From the NCBI GenBank assembly GCA_905235305.1, contig CAJOLC010000024.1:49362-113361 (forward strand): a stretch of DNA of 64,000 bases, given 5' to 3'. Made by a program: the position numbers and the translations under genes. Source of the DNA: an uncultured Bacteroidaceae bacterium (lineage in GTDB: Bacteria > Bacteroidota > Bacteroidia > Bacteroidales > Bacteroidaceae). The notes beneath the pieces are model-generated. The model made no database searches and had not been told where the DNA came from. It worked only from the letters and a program-made list of their open reading frames with translations. This document shows positions 1 to 9,536 of this stretch, piece after piece. The number at the start of each line of letters is the position of its first letter. Positions within the stretch are counted from its first letter, which is position 1.

Positions 1-657
1 GTTTCTCTTGCCTCGATAGGGGACTGGTGTGAGGTAGGGGGCGTCTGTTTCGAGTACGATGCGATCAAGAGGGACGGTGGTCAGAGTCTCGGGCAATGAG
101 CTGTTCTTGTATGTTACTACGCCGCCGATGCCGAGCATGAAGTTGGGGAACTGAAGCAGTTCCTGTGCCTCTTCCTTTGAACCGCCGAAGCAGTGGAAGA
201 CTCCGCTGATGGGTTCGTTGCGATACTCGGTCAGGATGGTGATCAGTTGCCGATGGGCGTTGCGGGCATGTATGGAGAGGGGGAGGTTGTACTTTATGGC
301 CCATTCTATCTGGGTGCGGAAGGTCTCTTCCTGCTCCTTTACTTTGGTCTTGTCCCAATAGTAGTCGAGCCCGACTTCGCCAACTGCAATGTATGGATGG
401 TCTGGGGCTTCCAGCAGCTTCTCCATGTCTGCCAGGACTTGCCTGTAGTCTTCGTCGATGTCTTCGGGATGGAGGCCAAGCATGGGGAGGCAGTAGTTGG
501 GATATTGATAGTACAGGTCGAGCATCTGTTCGATGCTTCCTGCGTTGATGTTGGGCAGAAGGATGTATTCTACCCCTGCCTGCTTGGCCCGGATGATGAC
601 CTCGCTCCGGTCGGCATTGAACTCGGGCTCGTAGATGTGACTGTGCGTGTCTATCAT
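1..657 (-). CDS. tatD: TatD family metal-dependent hydrolase (3' end outside window)
   Basis: Reading the minus strand from the ATG at 657 gives a protein starting MIDTHSHIYEPEF, whose HSH near the N-terminus is the first metal-binding motif of TatD nucleases. Further TatD landmarks follow: GLHPED, VGEVGLDYYWD, the SIHAR histidine segment, FHCFGGS and VLETDAPYLTP. About 219 residues are present, against roughly 255-260 for the family, so the C-terminus lies beyond base 1. The family contains Mg-dependent DNA exonucleases and D-aminoacyl-tRNA-type hydrolases of the cytoplasm. The ATG overlaps the stop codon of the upstream polyprenyl synthetase as ATGA, indicating translational coupling. The longer open frame at 65-796 on the same strand is a shadow. 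Confidence 0.9.
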   Translation of the reverse strand, partial: MIDTHSHIYEPEFNADRSEVIIRAKQAGVEYILLPNINAGSIEQMLDLYYQYPNYCLPMLGLHPEDIDEDYRQVLADMEKLLEAPDHPYIAVGEVGLDYYWDKTKVKEQEETFRTQIEWAIKYNLPLSIHARNAHRQLITILTEYRNEPISGVFHCFGGSKEEAQELLQFPNFMLGIGGVVTYKNSSLPETLTTVPLDRIVLETDAPYLTPVPYRGKRN

Positions 658-1628
658 TTCTGTCGGCCCATAAGTTCGAGGGCAATGTCGTGGAGCATTT
701 GCTTTCGTTGCTCGGGCAGGTCGACTTTGTCCAGATATGTCTGCGCTTCGTCGTAATATGTGCCCATGCGTTCCTTTGCCATGCGGTCGACGCCAATCTT
801 TGTGTAGAGGGCTGTGACGGCCTTTATCTTCTCGTCCGGGTTGCAGCCTTTGCTTTCGAACCATTGCTGCAGTTCTGCTCTGTCTTCCTCGGAGGCGTGT
901 AGCAGGGCGTTTATGAGCATGAAGGTTTTCTTGTTGCAGAGGATGTCGCCTCCTATCTTCTTGCCGAAGACGGCGGGGTCGCCATAGACGTCGAGGTAAT
1001 CGTCCTGGAGCTGGAATGCCAGCCCGAGGCATTCGCCAAAGCGATAGAGGGCGTCGGCATCTTGCTTGGGGGCGTCGGCAAGTGTGGCTCCTATTTGCAG
1101 GGCACAGGCCAGCAGGACGGAGGTCTTGAGGCGTATCATCTCGATGTACTCTGCCTCGGTGACGTCGTATCTTGTCTCGAAGTCCATGTCATATTGCTGT
1201 CCTTCGTGTACCTCGATGGCTGTCTTGGAGAAGATGCCCATCACTTCCGGCATCTTTGTGGCGTGGCATTGCATCATGTACTTGAAGGAGAGGGCGAGCA
1301 TGTTGTCGCCGCTGAGGATGGCGGTATTGTCGTCCCATTTGAGGTGGACGCATGTCTTTCCGCGGCGTACTTCTGCGTGGTCCATGAGGTCATCGTGCAG
1401 GAGGGTGAAGTTGTGGAATACTTCGAGTCCTACGGCAGGCATGAGTGCGGGCTCCACGTTGTCGCGGTAGAGGTTGTATGCCATGAGCATGAGGACGGGC
1501 CTGATGCGTTTCCCTCCGAGCGAGAGGACGTAGCGGATGGGGTCATAAAGGCCTCTTGGCTCACGTTCGAGGGGTAGGGAGGCGATGGTATCTTCCACCA
1601 TCTGCAGGAGTTGTGTGCTGCGATACAT
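654..1628 (-). CDS. polyprenyl diphosphate synthase (isoprenoid chain elongation)
   Basis: This 324-residue protein has the hallmarks of trans-isoprenyl diphosphate synthases: GGKRIRP near residues 38-44, the first aspartate-rich motif in HDDLMD (about 78-83), and the second in QLQDDYLDVYGD (about 212-223). Such enzymes condense isopentenyl diphosphate with an allylic diphosphate to make C15-C40 chains for quinones and other lipids. The residues immediately before the first aspartate motif are F-T-L-L-H, but chain length cannot be fixed by eye. Other isoprenoid genes here are ispH (4.9 kb), uppS (16.4 kb) and ispD (48.5 kb). The stop overlaps the tatD start by four bases. It is probably cotranscribed with tonB upstream, 87 bases away across a GC-rich palindrome. 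Confidence 0.92.
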   Translation of the reverse strand: MYRSTQLLQMVEDTIASLPLEREPRGLYDPIRYVLSLGGKRIRPVLMLMAYNLYRDNVEPALMPAVGLEVFHNFTLLHDDLMDHAEVRRGKTCVHLKWDDNTAILSGDNMLALSFKYMMQCHATKMPEVMGIFSKTAIEVHEGQQYDMDFETRYDVTEAEYIEMIRLKTSVLLACALQIGATLADAPKQDADALYRFGECLGLAFQLQDDYLDVYGDPAVFGKKIGGDILCNKKTFMLINALLHASEEDRAELQQWFESKGCNPDEKIKAVTALYTKIGVDRMAKERMGTYYDEAQTYLDKVDLPEQRKQMLHDIALELMGRQK

Positions 1629-1652
1629 TATTATATATTATATTATATAGAA

Positions 1653-1686
1653 GACCCCCCGACCCCTTTGTGGGGGAGGAGGGGTC
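1653..1686. repeat. GC-rich palindromic (REP-like) element
   Basis: GACCCC at 1653-1658 pairs with GGGGTC at 1681-1686, and the inside is C-run/CTTT/G-run. The same architecture, a run of C, CTTT, then a run of G plus AG, recurs at 40575-40671 and in degenerate form inside ribD at 20350-20430. It lies between tonB and the polyprenyl synthetase gene, both on the minus strand, so its RNA hairpin could attenuate read-through. The AT-only stretch at 1627-1649 follows it in the direction of transcription. Confidence 0.6.
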
Positions 1687-1715
1687 ATGTATGGGATTCC
1701 CTTTGAGATACTTTC

Positions 1716-2432
1716 TTAGTTCAGACGGAACATGACGGGCAGTGTGAAACGCGAGCGTACGGTCTTGTTGTTCTGCTTGGCGGGCTTCCACTTCGGCATC
1801 ATCTTCACGACGCGTTCTGCTTCCTTCGAGAGGTTGGGGTCTGGGGAGCGGGCGGTCGTGACGTCAACGATGGAACCGTCCTTATTGACCACGAAGTTCA
1901 CGATTACGCGTCCCTGTACGCCTTGTTCCTGGCAGATGCTGGGATACTTGATGTGTTCGCTGAGCCACTTGAAGCAGGCTTCGTCGCCGCCGGGGAACTG
2001 TGCGTTCTCCTCTACCATCTCGTAGATGCGGTCGTCATCATCGGCTTCCACAACCGGCCCTACGGGTCCAGTTACGACGGCTGCACTGGGAGCACCAGTA
2101 CCCACAACTGCTGTGATGGCCTGGTTCATTTCCTCGGAGGTCTCTACCTCTTCCTCTGGGAGTTCGGTGTCATCTTCAACCTCGTTGATGAACTCCATTA
2201 CGGTGGGGGCTGCTGCTGGGGGAGGAGACATTACTTCCTGCTGTTGTGTGATGGGAATCATGTCCTCTTCCATTCTGTAATCATAGATCTTGTCTTCTTC
2301 TACCACCTTAACTTCGCGCTGGGTGTACTCAAAGGCGACGAACATAGCTGCGAGCGCCAGGACGTAACCTATCAGCATGTTGGTCGATTTCTGACTTCTC
2401 AGCTCTTCGTTTACTGTTTTGTTTGCTTCCAT
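1716..2432 (-). CDS. energy transducer TonB family protein
   Basis: The 238-residue product has a short cytoplasmic N-terminus, one transmembrane helix (about residues 19-36, MLIGYVLALAAMFVAFEY), an acidic and proline-containing periplasmic linker (PPPAAAP about 70-76, then runs of E and D), and a C-terminal TonB domain. That domain has GRVIVNFVVNKDGSI, the ARSPDPNLSKEAERVV block typical of Bacteroidetes TonB, and ends WKPAKQ...RSRFTLPVMFRLN. TonB couples the inner-membrane ExbB/ExbD motor to outer-membrane SusC-like and siderophore transporters. No exbB or exbD is in the window. A -7 box lies about 45 bases upstream of the start. Confidence 0.9.
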   Translation of the reverse strand: MEANKTVNEELRSQKSTNMLIGYVLALAAMFVAFEYTQREVKVVEEDKIYDYRMEEDMIPITQQQEVMSPPPAAAPTVMEFINEVEDDTELPEEEVETSEEMNQAITAVVGTGAPSAAVVTGPVGPVVEADDDDRIYEMVEENAQFPGGDEACFKWLSEHIKYPSICQEQGVQGRVIVNFVVNKDGSIVDVTTARSPDPNLSKEAERVVKMMPKWKPAKQNNKTVRSRFTLPVMFRLN

Positions 2433-2477
2433 GTTGTATTTTGTTGAATTTATTGTCCTGTGATGCGATATGTGCTA

Positions 2478-2485
2478 CAAAATTA
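2478..2485 (-). promoter_or_regulatory. -7 promoter box for tonB unit
   Basis: On the minus strand the sequence reads TAATTTTG, fitting the Bacteroidetes -7 consensus TAnnTTTG, 45 bases before the tonB ATG. Confidence 0.5.
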
Positions 2486-3208
2486 CATCTTTTTTTTCAT
2501 ATAAGTATGCATCGGCGAAAGTTTTTTTTAGAATTTAATGTTTTTTTGTTCTTTCGGAGCGGTTGCTGGCTTTTTGATGCACTGGCTTTATGGTGTTCCA
2601 GATGTGTCAAAATGTAAGTTATCTGTCGATTCATCTTACAGAATGATATTTTCCATCGTGCCGAAAAAAGGCATGAAATGCGTTGAAATGGCTAACTTGG
2701 CAGGATGCCTTGTTCAACGCAATATGGAGGGTTTGCAATTCCATTATGTTTCATTGACAATTCCTCACGCCTTCCTTGGGTGAAAAATTACGCCGAAATC
2801 TGTCGAAAACTACGAAAAAACGGTCGATTTTGCCATCTGGAGTTGTCAATCCGCCACGCTGCTTTGATTTTTGCAAAATGTAACCTCTTGATACTCAGTA
2901 TGGGTTCGATTTAAGCGCATTTCTCTGAAAAAATGACTGAAACCATGGCTGTGACCGATTTCGGTGTTTTTTATGCATCGCTTCAAAATCATAATGTAAG
3001 CGAAATGCCTTATTTTATGACATATTGTCAAACTTAGCGTCGCCTTTTGCACCTCTGTCGGAAATGCAGGCCGCTTGCCTTTCGTCAGCAGTCGCTGCAG
3101 ATGCATTCTCCGGCAGATTATGTTTCGTGATGCAATAAATAGGGCCGCTCATACGTTTATATAATATAAAAAACAGGAGAAGTACTGTAAACAACGAACT
3201 TTTTTTCG
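2486..3208. other. long intergenic region without convincing gene
   Basis: About 720 bases separate the divergent tonB and porQ promoters. The open frames here are short, lack recognisable motifs and have skewed composition. I see no tRNA, riboswitch or clear terminator. Poly-T and poly-A tracts (2490-2530 and 2805-2822) and scattered small inverted repeats are present. A decayed gene or a small RNA cannot be excluded by eye. Confidence 0.5.
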
Positions 3209-3216
3209 TACCTTTG
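3209..3216 (+). promoter_or_regulatory. -7 promoter box for porQ-cmk-ispH
   Basis: TACCTTTG matches the Bacteroidetes -7 consensus and ends ten bases before the porQ ATG at 3227, so the leader is very short. Confidence 0.7.
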
Positions 3217-3226
3217 TGGCTGATTT

Positions 3227-4243
3227 ATGAATAGATTCTTAAAGATACAACGTGCCTTGCTCCTTGCAGTCAGCATTGTGGCAGAAGGCGGGCAGGCTGT
3301 GCTCCGTGCTCAGGAGAGCGGCAGCGTGTTCAACTTCCTGAACCTGCCCGTATCATCCCACTCTACTGCGCTCGGCGGCAAGAACATCTCCCTCATAGAA
3401 GACGACATATCCCTCGCCATCCAGAACCCGGCCCTGCTGTCCGGCGTAAGCGACAAGACCATCGGCTTCTCCTTCATGACCTATATGCAGGGCTGTAATA
3501 CGGGAGCCGCTGCATACTCCCAGCAAGTGGGAAAATATGGCAACTGGGGCGTCAATGCCCAGTTTGTGGGATACGGCTCGACTAAGGAAACCTTGCTCAC
3601 CGGCGAGGAAGTAGGTGAGTTCAAACCGCTCGACCTCTGCATCGCAGGCCAGTACAGCCACCTCCTCAGCGAACGATGGGCGGGCGGCGTCTCTGCTAAA
3701 ATTATCTATTCACACTACGGCTCCTACACGTCCTTCGCCCTGGCCACCGACCTCGGCCTTAATTACTATAACGAGGAGTCTGACTTCTCGTTCTCGATAA
3801 CAGGCCGGAACCTCGGCGGACAGATTAAGAGCTTCGGCGACAAACACGACCGCTTGCCCGCAGACCTCCAGATGGGCTTCACGAAGTCCCTCGGTCATGC
3901 ACCTATCCGAATATCCCTCACGATGGTCGACATGACGCGATGGTCGCGCGACGACTACTTCACGACCGGCGAAAAACTCAAGGGCAGCAGCATCTTCATC
4001 AACCACTTCGTCCTCGGCGCCGAGTGGGTCCCCAGCGACAGATTCTATGTCGGCATGGGCTACAACTTCCGGCGTGGCTACGAAATGGATGCTGCAGGCT
4101 CTTCCCATGCCGCAGGCCTTTCCTTCGGCGGCGGCATAAACCTCAAACGATTCAAGATAGGCGTTGCCTACGCCAAATACCACGTCAGCGCACCCACACT
4201 GGCTTTCACGCTGGCATATAACTTCCAAAAGAACAGAGAATAA
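3227..4243 (+). CDS. porQ: type IX secretion system protein PorQ
   Basis: The 338-residue protein starts with a signal-like hydrophobic stretch (residues 8-29) and continues as a beta-barrel of the PorV/PorQ type, with the diagnostic block [20 protein letters not shown], the phrase LAIQNPALL, and an alternating-residue barrel ending in a hydrophobic strand, LAFTLAYNF. PorQ is an outer-membrane component of the Bacteroidetes type IX secretion system, which exports proteins with a conserved C-terminal signal. The order porQ-cmk-ispH is the one known in Porphyromonas and relatives, which strengthens the call. A possible secreted client of such a system is encoded at 41666. Confidence 0.9.
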   Translation: MNRFLKIQRALLLAVSIVAEGGQAVLRAQESGSVFNFLNLPVSSHSTALGGKNISLIEDDISLAIQNPALLSGVSDKTIGFSFMTYMQGCNTGAAAYSQQVGKYGNWGVNAQFVGYGSTKETLLTGEEVGEFKPLDLCIAGQYSHLLSERWAGGVSAKIIYSHYGSYTSFALATDLGLNYYNEESDFSFSITGRNLGGQIKSFGDKHDRLPADLQMGFTKSLGHAPIRISLTMVDMTRWSRDDYFTTGEKLKGSSIFINHFVLGAEWVPSDRFYVGMGYNFRRGYEMDAAGSSHAAGLSFGGGINLKRFKIGVAYAKYHVSAPTLAFTLAYNFQKNRE

Positions 4244-4247
4244 GCCC

Positions 4248-4937
4248 ATGAAACTGATTACAATAGCCATCGACGGCCACTCCTCCTGCGGGAAAAGCAC
4301 AATGGCCAAAGACCTTGCCAAAGAGATAGGCTACATCTATATCGACACCGGCGCAATGTATCGTGCCGTCACCCTCTTTGCCCTCCATCACGGACTGATT
4401 ACCGACGACGGCATCAACGAGCAAGCTTTGCGGAAACTCCTGCCCGACATCATGATAACCTTCCAGCTCAACGAGCAGACCGGCAGGCCTGACACCTACC
4501 TCAACGGCGTCTGCATCGAAAAGGAAATCCGCACGATGGAGGTCTCGAAGCACGTCAGCCCCGTCGCCGCATTAGGCTTCGTCCGCGAAGCAATGGTAGA
4601 CCTGCAGCGCCTGATGGGTGAGGCCAAAGGCGTCATCATGGATGGCCGCGACATAGGAACAGTCGTCTTCCCAGACGCAGAACTCAAGGTCTTCGTCACG
4701 GCAAGTGCAGACGTGCGTGCCCAGCGCCGCTATGACGAACTGACGGCAAAGGGCGAGAAGTGCACCTTCGACGAGATTCTTGCCAACGTCCTGGAGCGTG
4801 ACCGCATCGACTCCACACGCGCCATCGGCCCCCTCCGTCAGGCAGAAGATGCCATCGTACTCGACAACAGCAACATGACGATTCCGGAGCAGAAGGCTTG
4901 GCTCCTGGAACAATACCACAGAGCAGCAGCCGAATGA
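4248..4937 (+). CDS. cmk: cytidylate kinase
   Basis: The 229-residue protein begins [20 protein letters not shown], a Walker A P-loop (GHSSCGKST), followed by [33 protein letters not shown] and RAQRRYDEL, all standard CMP kinase signatures. It phosphorylates CMP and dCMP to the diphosphates in the cytoplasm. The frame stays open upstream to 4164, but the start at 4248, four bases after the porQ stop, gives the canonical N-terminus. Its last bases overlap the ispH start as ATGA, so porQ, cmk and ispH are one operon. Confidence 0.96.
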   Translation: MKLITIAIDGHSSCGKSTMAKDLAKEIGYIYIDTGAMYRAVTLFALHHGLITDDGINEQALRKLLPDIMITFQLNEQTGRPDTYLNGVCIEKEIRTMEVSKHVSPVAALGFVREAMVDLQRLMGEAKGVIMDGRDIGTVVFPDAELKVFVTASADVRAQRRYDELTAKGEKCTFDEILANVLERDRIDSTRAIGPLRQAEDAIVLDNSNMTIPEQKAWLLEQYHRAAAE

Positions 4938-5806
4938 CAATCGAAATCGACCAAGGCTCGGGCTTCTGCTTCGGCGTGACGCGCGCCATCGGCAAGGCCG
5001 AAGAAGAACTCGCAAAGGAGGAAAGGCTCTACTGCTTGGGCGACATCGTTCACAACGGCAAGGAATGCAACCGCCTCCAGCAGATGGGGCTCGTCACCAT
5101 CAACCACGAGCAGATGCATGACATACACGATGCCAAGGTGCTCCTCCGTGCCCATGGTGAGCCCCCCTCTACCTATGCCCTTGCCCGCGAACATTCCATC
5201 AACCTCATTGACGCCACTTGCCCGGTCGTCCTGCACTTGCAGGAGCGCATCAAGAAGGAGTATGATGCCGACCCAGAGCATAAGAAGCAGATTGTCATCT
5301 TCGGCAAGAATGGTCATGCCGAGGTGCTGGGCTTGGTCGGGCAGACGGAAGAGACTGCCATCATCATTGAGTCTGCAGATGAGGTCAAGAAACTTGACTT
5401 CAGCCGCGACATCTGTCTCTACTCGCAGACCACCATGCCGCTCGACGAGTTCCGCAAGATAGTCGATTACGTCCAGCAGCATATCAGCCCCGATGCTACC
5501 TTTACTTACTACGATACTATCTGTAGGCAAGTGGCAAACCGCATGCCCAATATTCGCAACTTTGCCCTCAAGCACGATGCCGTACTCTTCGTCTGTGGCA
5601 AGAAGAGCAGCAATGGCCGCGTCCTTTTCAATGAATGTTGCCAGGCCAATCCCCGTTCCTATATGATAGATACAGCCAGCGAGATTGATGTCCGCTGGCT
5701 GCAAGGTTGTGAATCGATAGGCATCTGTGGTGCCACAAGCACACCTAAGTGGCTAATGGAGGAGTGCAAAGTAAAAGTCGAGCAACTGCTTGGCAGCGGT
5801 GAATGA
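4934..5806 (+). CDS. ispH: 4-hydroxy-3-methylbut-2-enyl diphosphate reductase
   Basis: The 290-residue enzyme carries the IspH signatures: GFCFGV with the first cluster cysteine (residue 13), ATCPVV with the second, TICRQVANR with the third, plus SQTTMP and [12 protein letters not shown]. It uses a 4Fe-4S cluster to reduce HMBPP to IPP and DMAPP, the last step of the MEP pathway. The start at 4934 overlaps the cmk stop and gives the N-terminus [15 protein letters not shown]. Its 3' end overlaps the convergent meaB gene by 54 bases (5753-5806); both reading frames are conserved in type up to their stops. Confidence 0.96.
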   Translation: MTIEIDQGSGFCFGVTRAIGKAEEELAKEERLYCLGDIVHNGKECNRLQQMGLVTINHEQMHDIHDAKVLLRAHGEPPSTYALAREHSINLIDATCPVVLHLQERIKKEYDADPEHKKQIVIFGKNGHAEVLGLVGQTEETAIIIESADEVKKLDFSRDICLYSQTTMPLDEFRKIVDYVQQHISPDATFTYYDTICRQVANRMPNIRNFALKHDAVLFVCGKKSSNGRVLFNECCQANPRSYMIDTASEIDVRWLQGCESIGICGATSTPKWLMEECKVKVEQLLGSGE

Positions 5807-6850
5807 AGTCCTTGCGCCGTTCAGAACGCTTTGCTCTGAGGCCTGAAGCAAGTCCGAAATCGTCGGATTGTGGTAGAAGTTCCCCAAGAGTTGCTCATTG
5901 ATGCTTTCGTACATCCAGTACTTCGCCTGCTCTGCCCTGCGGTATTCAAAGTACCCGCTCTTCTTTACGAAGTCGAAATAGCTATAGACCATGTCCCAAA
6001 TCTCCTTGATTCCATAGCCATAGAACCCGCTATATGTCATTACCTGAGGAGCCCAACCGCTTTCGGGAAGCGGAAAGAGCTGCAAGGCATTGCGGAAGTG
6101 AGTGGCTGCAAGCTGACATTTATCGACATTGTTGCCGTCGCATTTGTTGATGATGATGCCGTCGGCCATCTCCATGATGCCGCGCTTAATGCCCTGCAAC
6201 TCGTCGCCTGTGCCGGCAAGTTGGATGAGGAGGAAGAAATCGACCATCGAGTGGCATGCCGTCTCGCTCTGTCCCACGCCGACGGTTTCGACGAAGATCT
6301 TGTCGAAACCTGCCGCTTCACAAAGGATGATGGTCTCGCGCGTCTTGCGTGCCACACCGCCCAGACTGCCTGCTGACGGGCTGGGACGAATGAAAGAGTC
6401 GGGATGTACGGCGAGCTTCTCCATACGAGTCTTGTCTCCAAGGATGCTTCCTTTCGTTCGTTCGCTGCTTGGGTCAATGGCAAGGACGGCAAGGCGCCCG
6501 CCATATTCCTTCAGAACATGAATGCCGAACTCGTCGATGCTGGTGCTCTTTCCGGCACCCGGCACGCCGCTGATGCCTACGCGGATGCTCCTTCCGGAGT
6601 GTGGCAAACACTTCTCGATGACTTCCTGGGCGATGGCTTGATGCTCGGGAATAGTGCTTTCGACCAGTGTCACAGCTTGTCCGAGGATTGTGATGTTGCC
6701 CTTCAGAATGCCTTCTACATAGTCGTTTGCCGTGAGACGATGACGAGCAAAGCGCTGTCTGTTGAGATGAGGATTGACGGAAGTGACTGGTGCCACGCCG
6801 CTGTTTACGGTCAAGCCTGCATATTCGGGATTGTTCTCAGGATGCTCCAT
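5753..6850 (-). CDS. meaB: methylmalonyl-CoA mutase-associated GTPase MeaB (ArgK family)
   Basis: The 365-residue G3E-type GTPase has GISGVPGAGKST (P-loop, about residues 93-104), AIDPSS, VETVGVGQSE (switch region), and the guanine-specificity motif NKCDG. MeaB loads adenosylcobalamin and protects methylmalonyl-CoA mutase in the succinate-propionate pathway, which is common in propionate-forming Bacteroidales. The mutase genes are not in the window. The start overlaps the end of the upstream DUF1573 gene by 14 bases, so the two are probably cotranscribed. The C-terminus [14 protein letters not shown] lies antisense to the ispH tail. Confidence 0.93.
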   Translation of the reverse strand: MEHPENNPEYAGLTVNSGVAPVTSVNPHLNRQRFARHRLTANDYVEGILKGNITILGQAVTLVESTIPEHQAIAQEVIEKCLPHSGRSIRVGISGVPGAGKSTSIDEFGIHVLKEYGGRLAVLAIDPSSERTKGSILGDKTRMEKLAVHPDSFIRPSPSAGSLGGVARKTRETIILCEAAGFDKIFVETVGVGQSETACHSMVDFFLLIQLAGTGDELQGIKRGIMEMADGIIINKCDGNNVDKCQLAATHFRNALQLFPLPESGWAPQVMTYSGFYGYGIKEIWDMVYSYFDFVKKSGYFEYRRAEQAKYWMYESINEQLLGNFYHNPTISDLLQASEQSVLNGARTSFTAAKQLLDFYFALLH

Positions 6851-7913
6851 TAACTTCTACATTAATATATTGTTTTGCCTGTCGTGGCGCATCTGTAATG
6901 AGCAGGACGCGCATACGGCCTTTGCTTTTGTTGAGGTAGTTTGCGCTGACGCTAATCTTCAGCTTTGTGCTTTTGCCAGGTCGGATCGTACTGTTGGCAA
7001 TGCTGACTCCGATGGCTTTGTTGAAGACTTGTACCTGCTGGATGTGCAGATCGCTTTTGCCTGTGTTGGTGAGGATGATGGTTCGGGTGAGTGATTTCTT
7101 GCCGTTGAAGGCTTCCATCTCGACGGATGACTCGCTGATGCTGAGTACAGGCGCAGTGGCAAGCTTCTCTTCATCCATCTGGGCAAAACTTGGCAGGAGG
7201 ATGGCCGAGACGAGTATCTCGTTCGTCTCACTTATCTTGTCGCCCATATATCGGGACAAGTATATGTTTGTCTGGTTGAGCCCGAGCGTGTTGAGCTTCT
7301 CGCTGTCGAGGGTGAGACGTATTGTGCCTGTCTTTCCTGCCGGTATGTCCTCGGGCAGGTATTCCGCTGAAAGATACGGCGGCAAGTGCATGAGTTCGGG
7401 ACGGAAGGCAGTGCGGTCGGCATTCAAGAGGCGAAGCTCTGCCGTAGGACTGTCTCCGCGGTTGACGTCTTCAAACTCGATGTTGTTCGTCATGAGCCTT
7501 ACATTGCCGAGGTCTATGGGGAACTCGTCGCTGTAGTCATGTATCTCGGTCACCACGGTGCCTTGAATGGCAAGGTAGGCAGGCTCCTCGGATGCGCTGG
7601 TCAGTACGGTTACTTCCTTATAGAAGGAGCCTAGTATCTTGGCATCGAAGGTAATGCCTATCTCTCCGCGAGAGCCTGCGGTGATCTCTGTCTTTGGAAA
7701 CGAGACATTGATGCAGCCGCACGATGCTGTCACTTCTTTGATGAAGAGGGGCTTGTCGCCCTTGTTCGTGAAGCCGAGGCTGAACTCTCGTGGCTTCTGG
7801 AATTCCACCTCGCCCACCTTCTTGATATCTGTATCGGGCACGAAGCGGGGCTGTGCGAGAAGTGGTATGCAGGCCAATGGGCTGAGGAGGGAAAGGATGA
7901 TATGTCGTTTCAT
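6837..7913 (-). CDS. DUF1573 domain-containing secreted protein
   Basis: The 358-residue protein opens with a signal peptide (MKRHIILSLLSPLACIPLLA, then Q) and contains the DUF1573 repeat signature: FTNKGDKPLFIKEVTASCGC near residues 48-67 and a second Ig-like copy near 275-340 (ILTNTGKSDLHIQQV...). These ASPM/SPD-2/Hydin-like beta-sandwich domains are frequent in Bacteroidetes periplasmic or surface proteins; the precise role is unknown. It precedes meaB with a 14-base overlap. Its promoter is divergent from that of the glycosyltransferase gene at 8021. Confidence 0.85.
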   Translation of the reverse strand: MKRHIILSLLSPLACIPLLAQPRFVPDTDIKKVGEVEFQKPREFSLGFTNKGDKPLFIKEVTASCGCINVSFPKTEITAGSRGEIGITFDAKILGSFYKEVTVLTSASEEPAYLAIQGTVVTEIHDYSDEFPIDLGNVRLMTNNIEFEDVNRGDSPTAELRLLNADRTAFRPELMHLPPYLSAEYLPEDIPAGKTGTIRLTLDSEKLNTLGLNQTNIYLSRYMGDKISETNEILVSAILLPSFAQMDEEKLATAPVLSISESSVEMEAFNGKKSLTRTIILTNTGKSDLHIQQVQVFNKAIGVSIANSTIRPGKSTKLKISVSANYLNKSKGRMRVLLITDAPRQAKQYINVEVNGAS

Positions 7914-7938
7914 TAGCCGTCATGTATGTTCTGAGATG

Positions 7939-7946
7939 CAAAGATA
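7939..7946 (-). promoter_or_regulatory. -7 promoter box for DUF1573-meaB
   Basis: The minus strand reads TATCTTTG, followed by GCA, about 25 bases before the ATG at 7913. Confidence 0.7.
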
Positions 7947-7988
7947 CAAAAAAAATCAGACTTTAGGCTATTTCTCATAATTAATTGT

Positions 7989-7996
7989 TATCTTTG
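7989..7996 (+). promoter_or_regulatory. -7 promoter box for membrane glycosyltransferase
   Basis: TATCTTTG is followed by GCA and lies 24 bases before the ATG at 8021. It is divergent from the box at 7939-7946. Confidence 0.7.
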
Positions 7997-8020
7997 CATA
8001 CGACATTGCTTGTTTATGCT

Positions 8021-9536
8021 ATGAAAAAGTTCCTGTTGTTCCTCTATGCAGTCCTTCTCATTGTCTTGTTCAGCACCTGTTCGCCGCTCTATCCGTTGAA
8101 TCCGTGGGACGATGCCAATGTCTATATGACCATAGGCAATGCCATGCTGGGCGGCAGGGAACTGTATGTGGACATCTTCGACCATAAGGGGCCGGTCCTC
8201 TTCTTCTTGCACGAATGGGCGGCAATGCTTTCGCGGGGCAGCTTTGTCGGCATATTCCTTGTCGAAATCCTGTGCTGCTACTGCTACCTCCTTTTTTCGT
8301 GGAAGACGATGCGGCTCTTTGCCCCGGCTTCAATGGCCTTGCCTCTGACGCTTTTCCTCGGCATTGTCACCTACACTTCCGACTTCTTCTGCTACGGCGA
8401 CAGCGTGGAGGAGTTCGCCTTGCCCATACTGGCTCACAGCCTTTGGCTGTTGATTATGTACGTCAGGGACAGGCGGATGCCAACCTTCTGGCATTCGGCG
8501 GCGATGGGAGTGGGCGTGGGCTTGCTCTTCTGGATGAAGTTCAACCTGCTCTTCTTCTATGTAGGAGGACTCCTGAGCCTGTTCTACATCACCTGGAGGC
8601 GCCAGTCTCTCGCTGACTTCTGGCAAGTCGTAGGCCGTTCTTTCCTCGGCTTCCTGGCAGTGACGGCGGCGGTGCTGGCCTACTTTGCCGTGCATGGTAC
8701 GCTGGCAGCCCTGTGGGAGTCGTACTTCATGGTCAACGTCGTGCAGTACCATGGCGTTGCCACCAACGGCGAACCGCCTTTCTGGTGGTTCAAGCTCGTG
8801 AAGCTCGGCATCTGGGCAGTGCTTATGGTGCCGGTCATCTTCCTCAAGGTCAGCCGCGACATAAAACTCCTCCTCTTCGGCACCTACGGCATTCTGGTCC
8901 TCTCGTTCGCAACCCTGACGGTCCAGTTCTACTACTTCCTGACGCTCTTCCCTTCCCCTGCTTGCCAGCTTCCTCCCTTCGGCTCCCCATGCAGTCGGCA
9001 CAACTCGCAAGAGCACAAGGCTATACGTCACGCTGCTCGTTATTGCCGTCCTCGACGTAGCCACCAACTGGAACATCGTCACGCTGCTGAACGGCACGTT
9101 CCCAAACAGTGTGCTCGAGATGGCTGAGATAGTCATCCGCAACAATAGCGACGACAGCGAGGTGCTCACTTTCAGCAGCTACGACACAGGCATCTATCAG
9201 CACACACGCCACCTGCCTCCTAACCGCAACTACTTCTTGTCCAGCATCATCGACCCAGAGATTAAGCGCGAACAAGCCGAGTGTGTGGAGTCGGGAAAGG
9301 TCAGATATCTGGCCCGCACGATAGGGGCCATCAACACTTGCCACGAGTATTACGACGCACCCATCCCTGCCAACTATCGCCTCGTCTATGAGCGCAGTGA
9401 GCTTTTCCGTTACCGTTTCATCTGGCAGCCCCTCAGCTATCTTTGGAACCTTACCTGGCCCAGGCCGCTGCTGAAGCACGTCATGTCGCCCGTTGCCAAA
9501 CAGCAGCTGATGCTCTTGTATGAGCGTCAACCTTAG
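8021..9536 (+). pseudogene. integral-membrane glycosyltransferase, GT39/ArnT-like, interrupted by frameshift
   Basis: The first part (8021 to about 8950) encodes a polytopic membrane protein with NPWDDANVY and FDHKGPVLFF, the acidic first-loop motif of GT-C enzymes that use polyprenyl-phosphate sugars, then seven or so hydrophobic helices. After YYFLTLF the frame runs out of protein-like sequence. One base further on, the next frame continues LPLLASFLPS, another helix (VTLLVIAVLDV) and a soluble tail to the stop at 9536. Removing one C near 8951 restores about 505 residues. So this is a +1-base frameshift in a CT-rich tract, either real decay or a sequence error. The start at 8021 is preferred to 7985 because it opens with MKKFLLFL. 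Confidence 0.75.

Noticed and set aside
2423..2914. Small plus-strand proteins in the tonB-porQ gap
   Set aside because: Short, Cys/Phe-rich frames without start context or known motifs.
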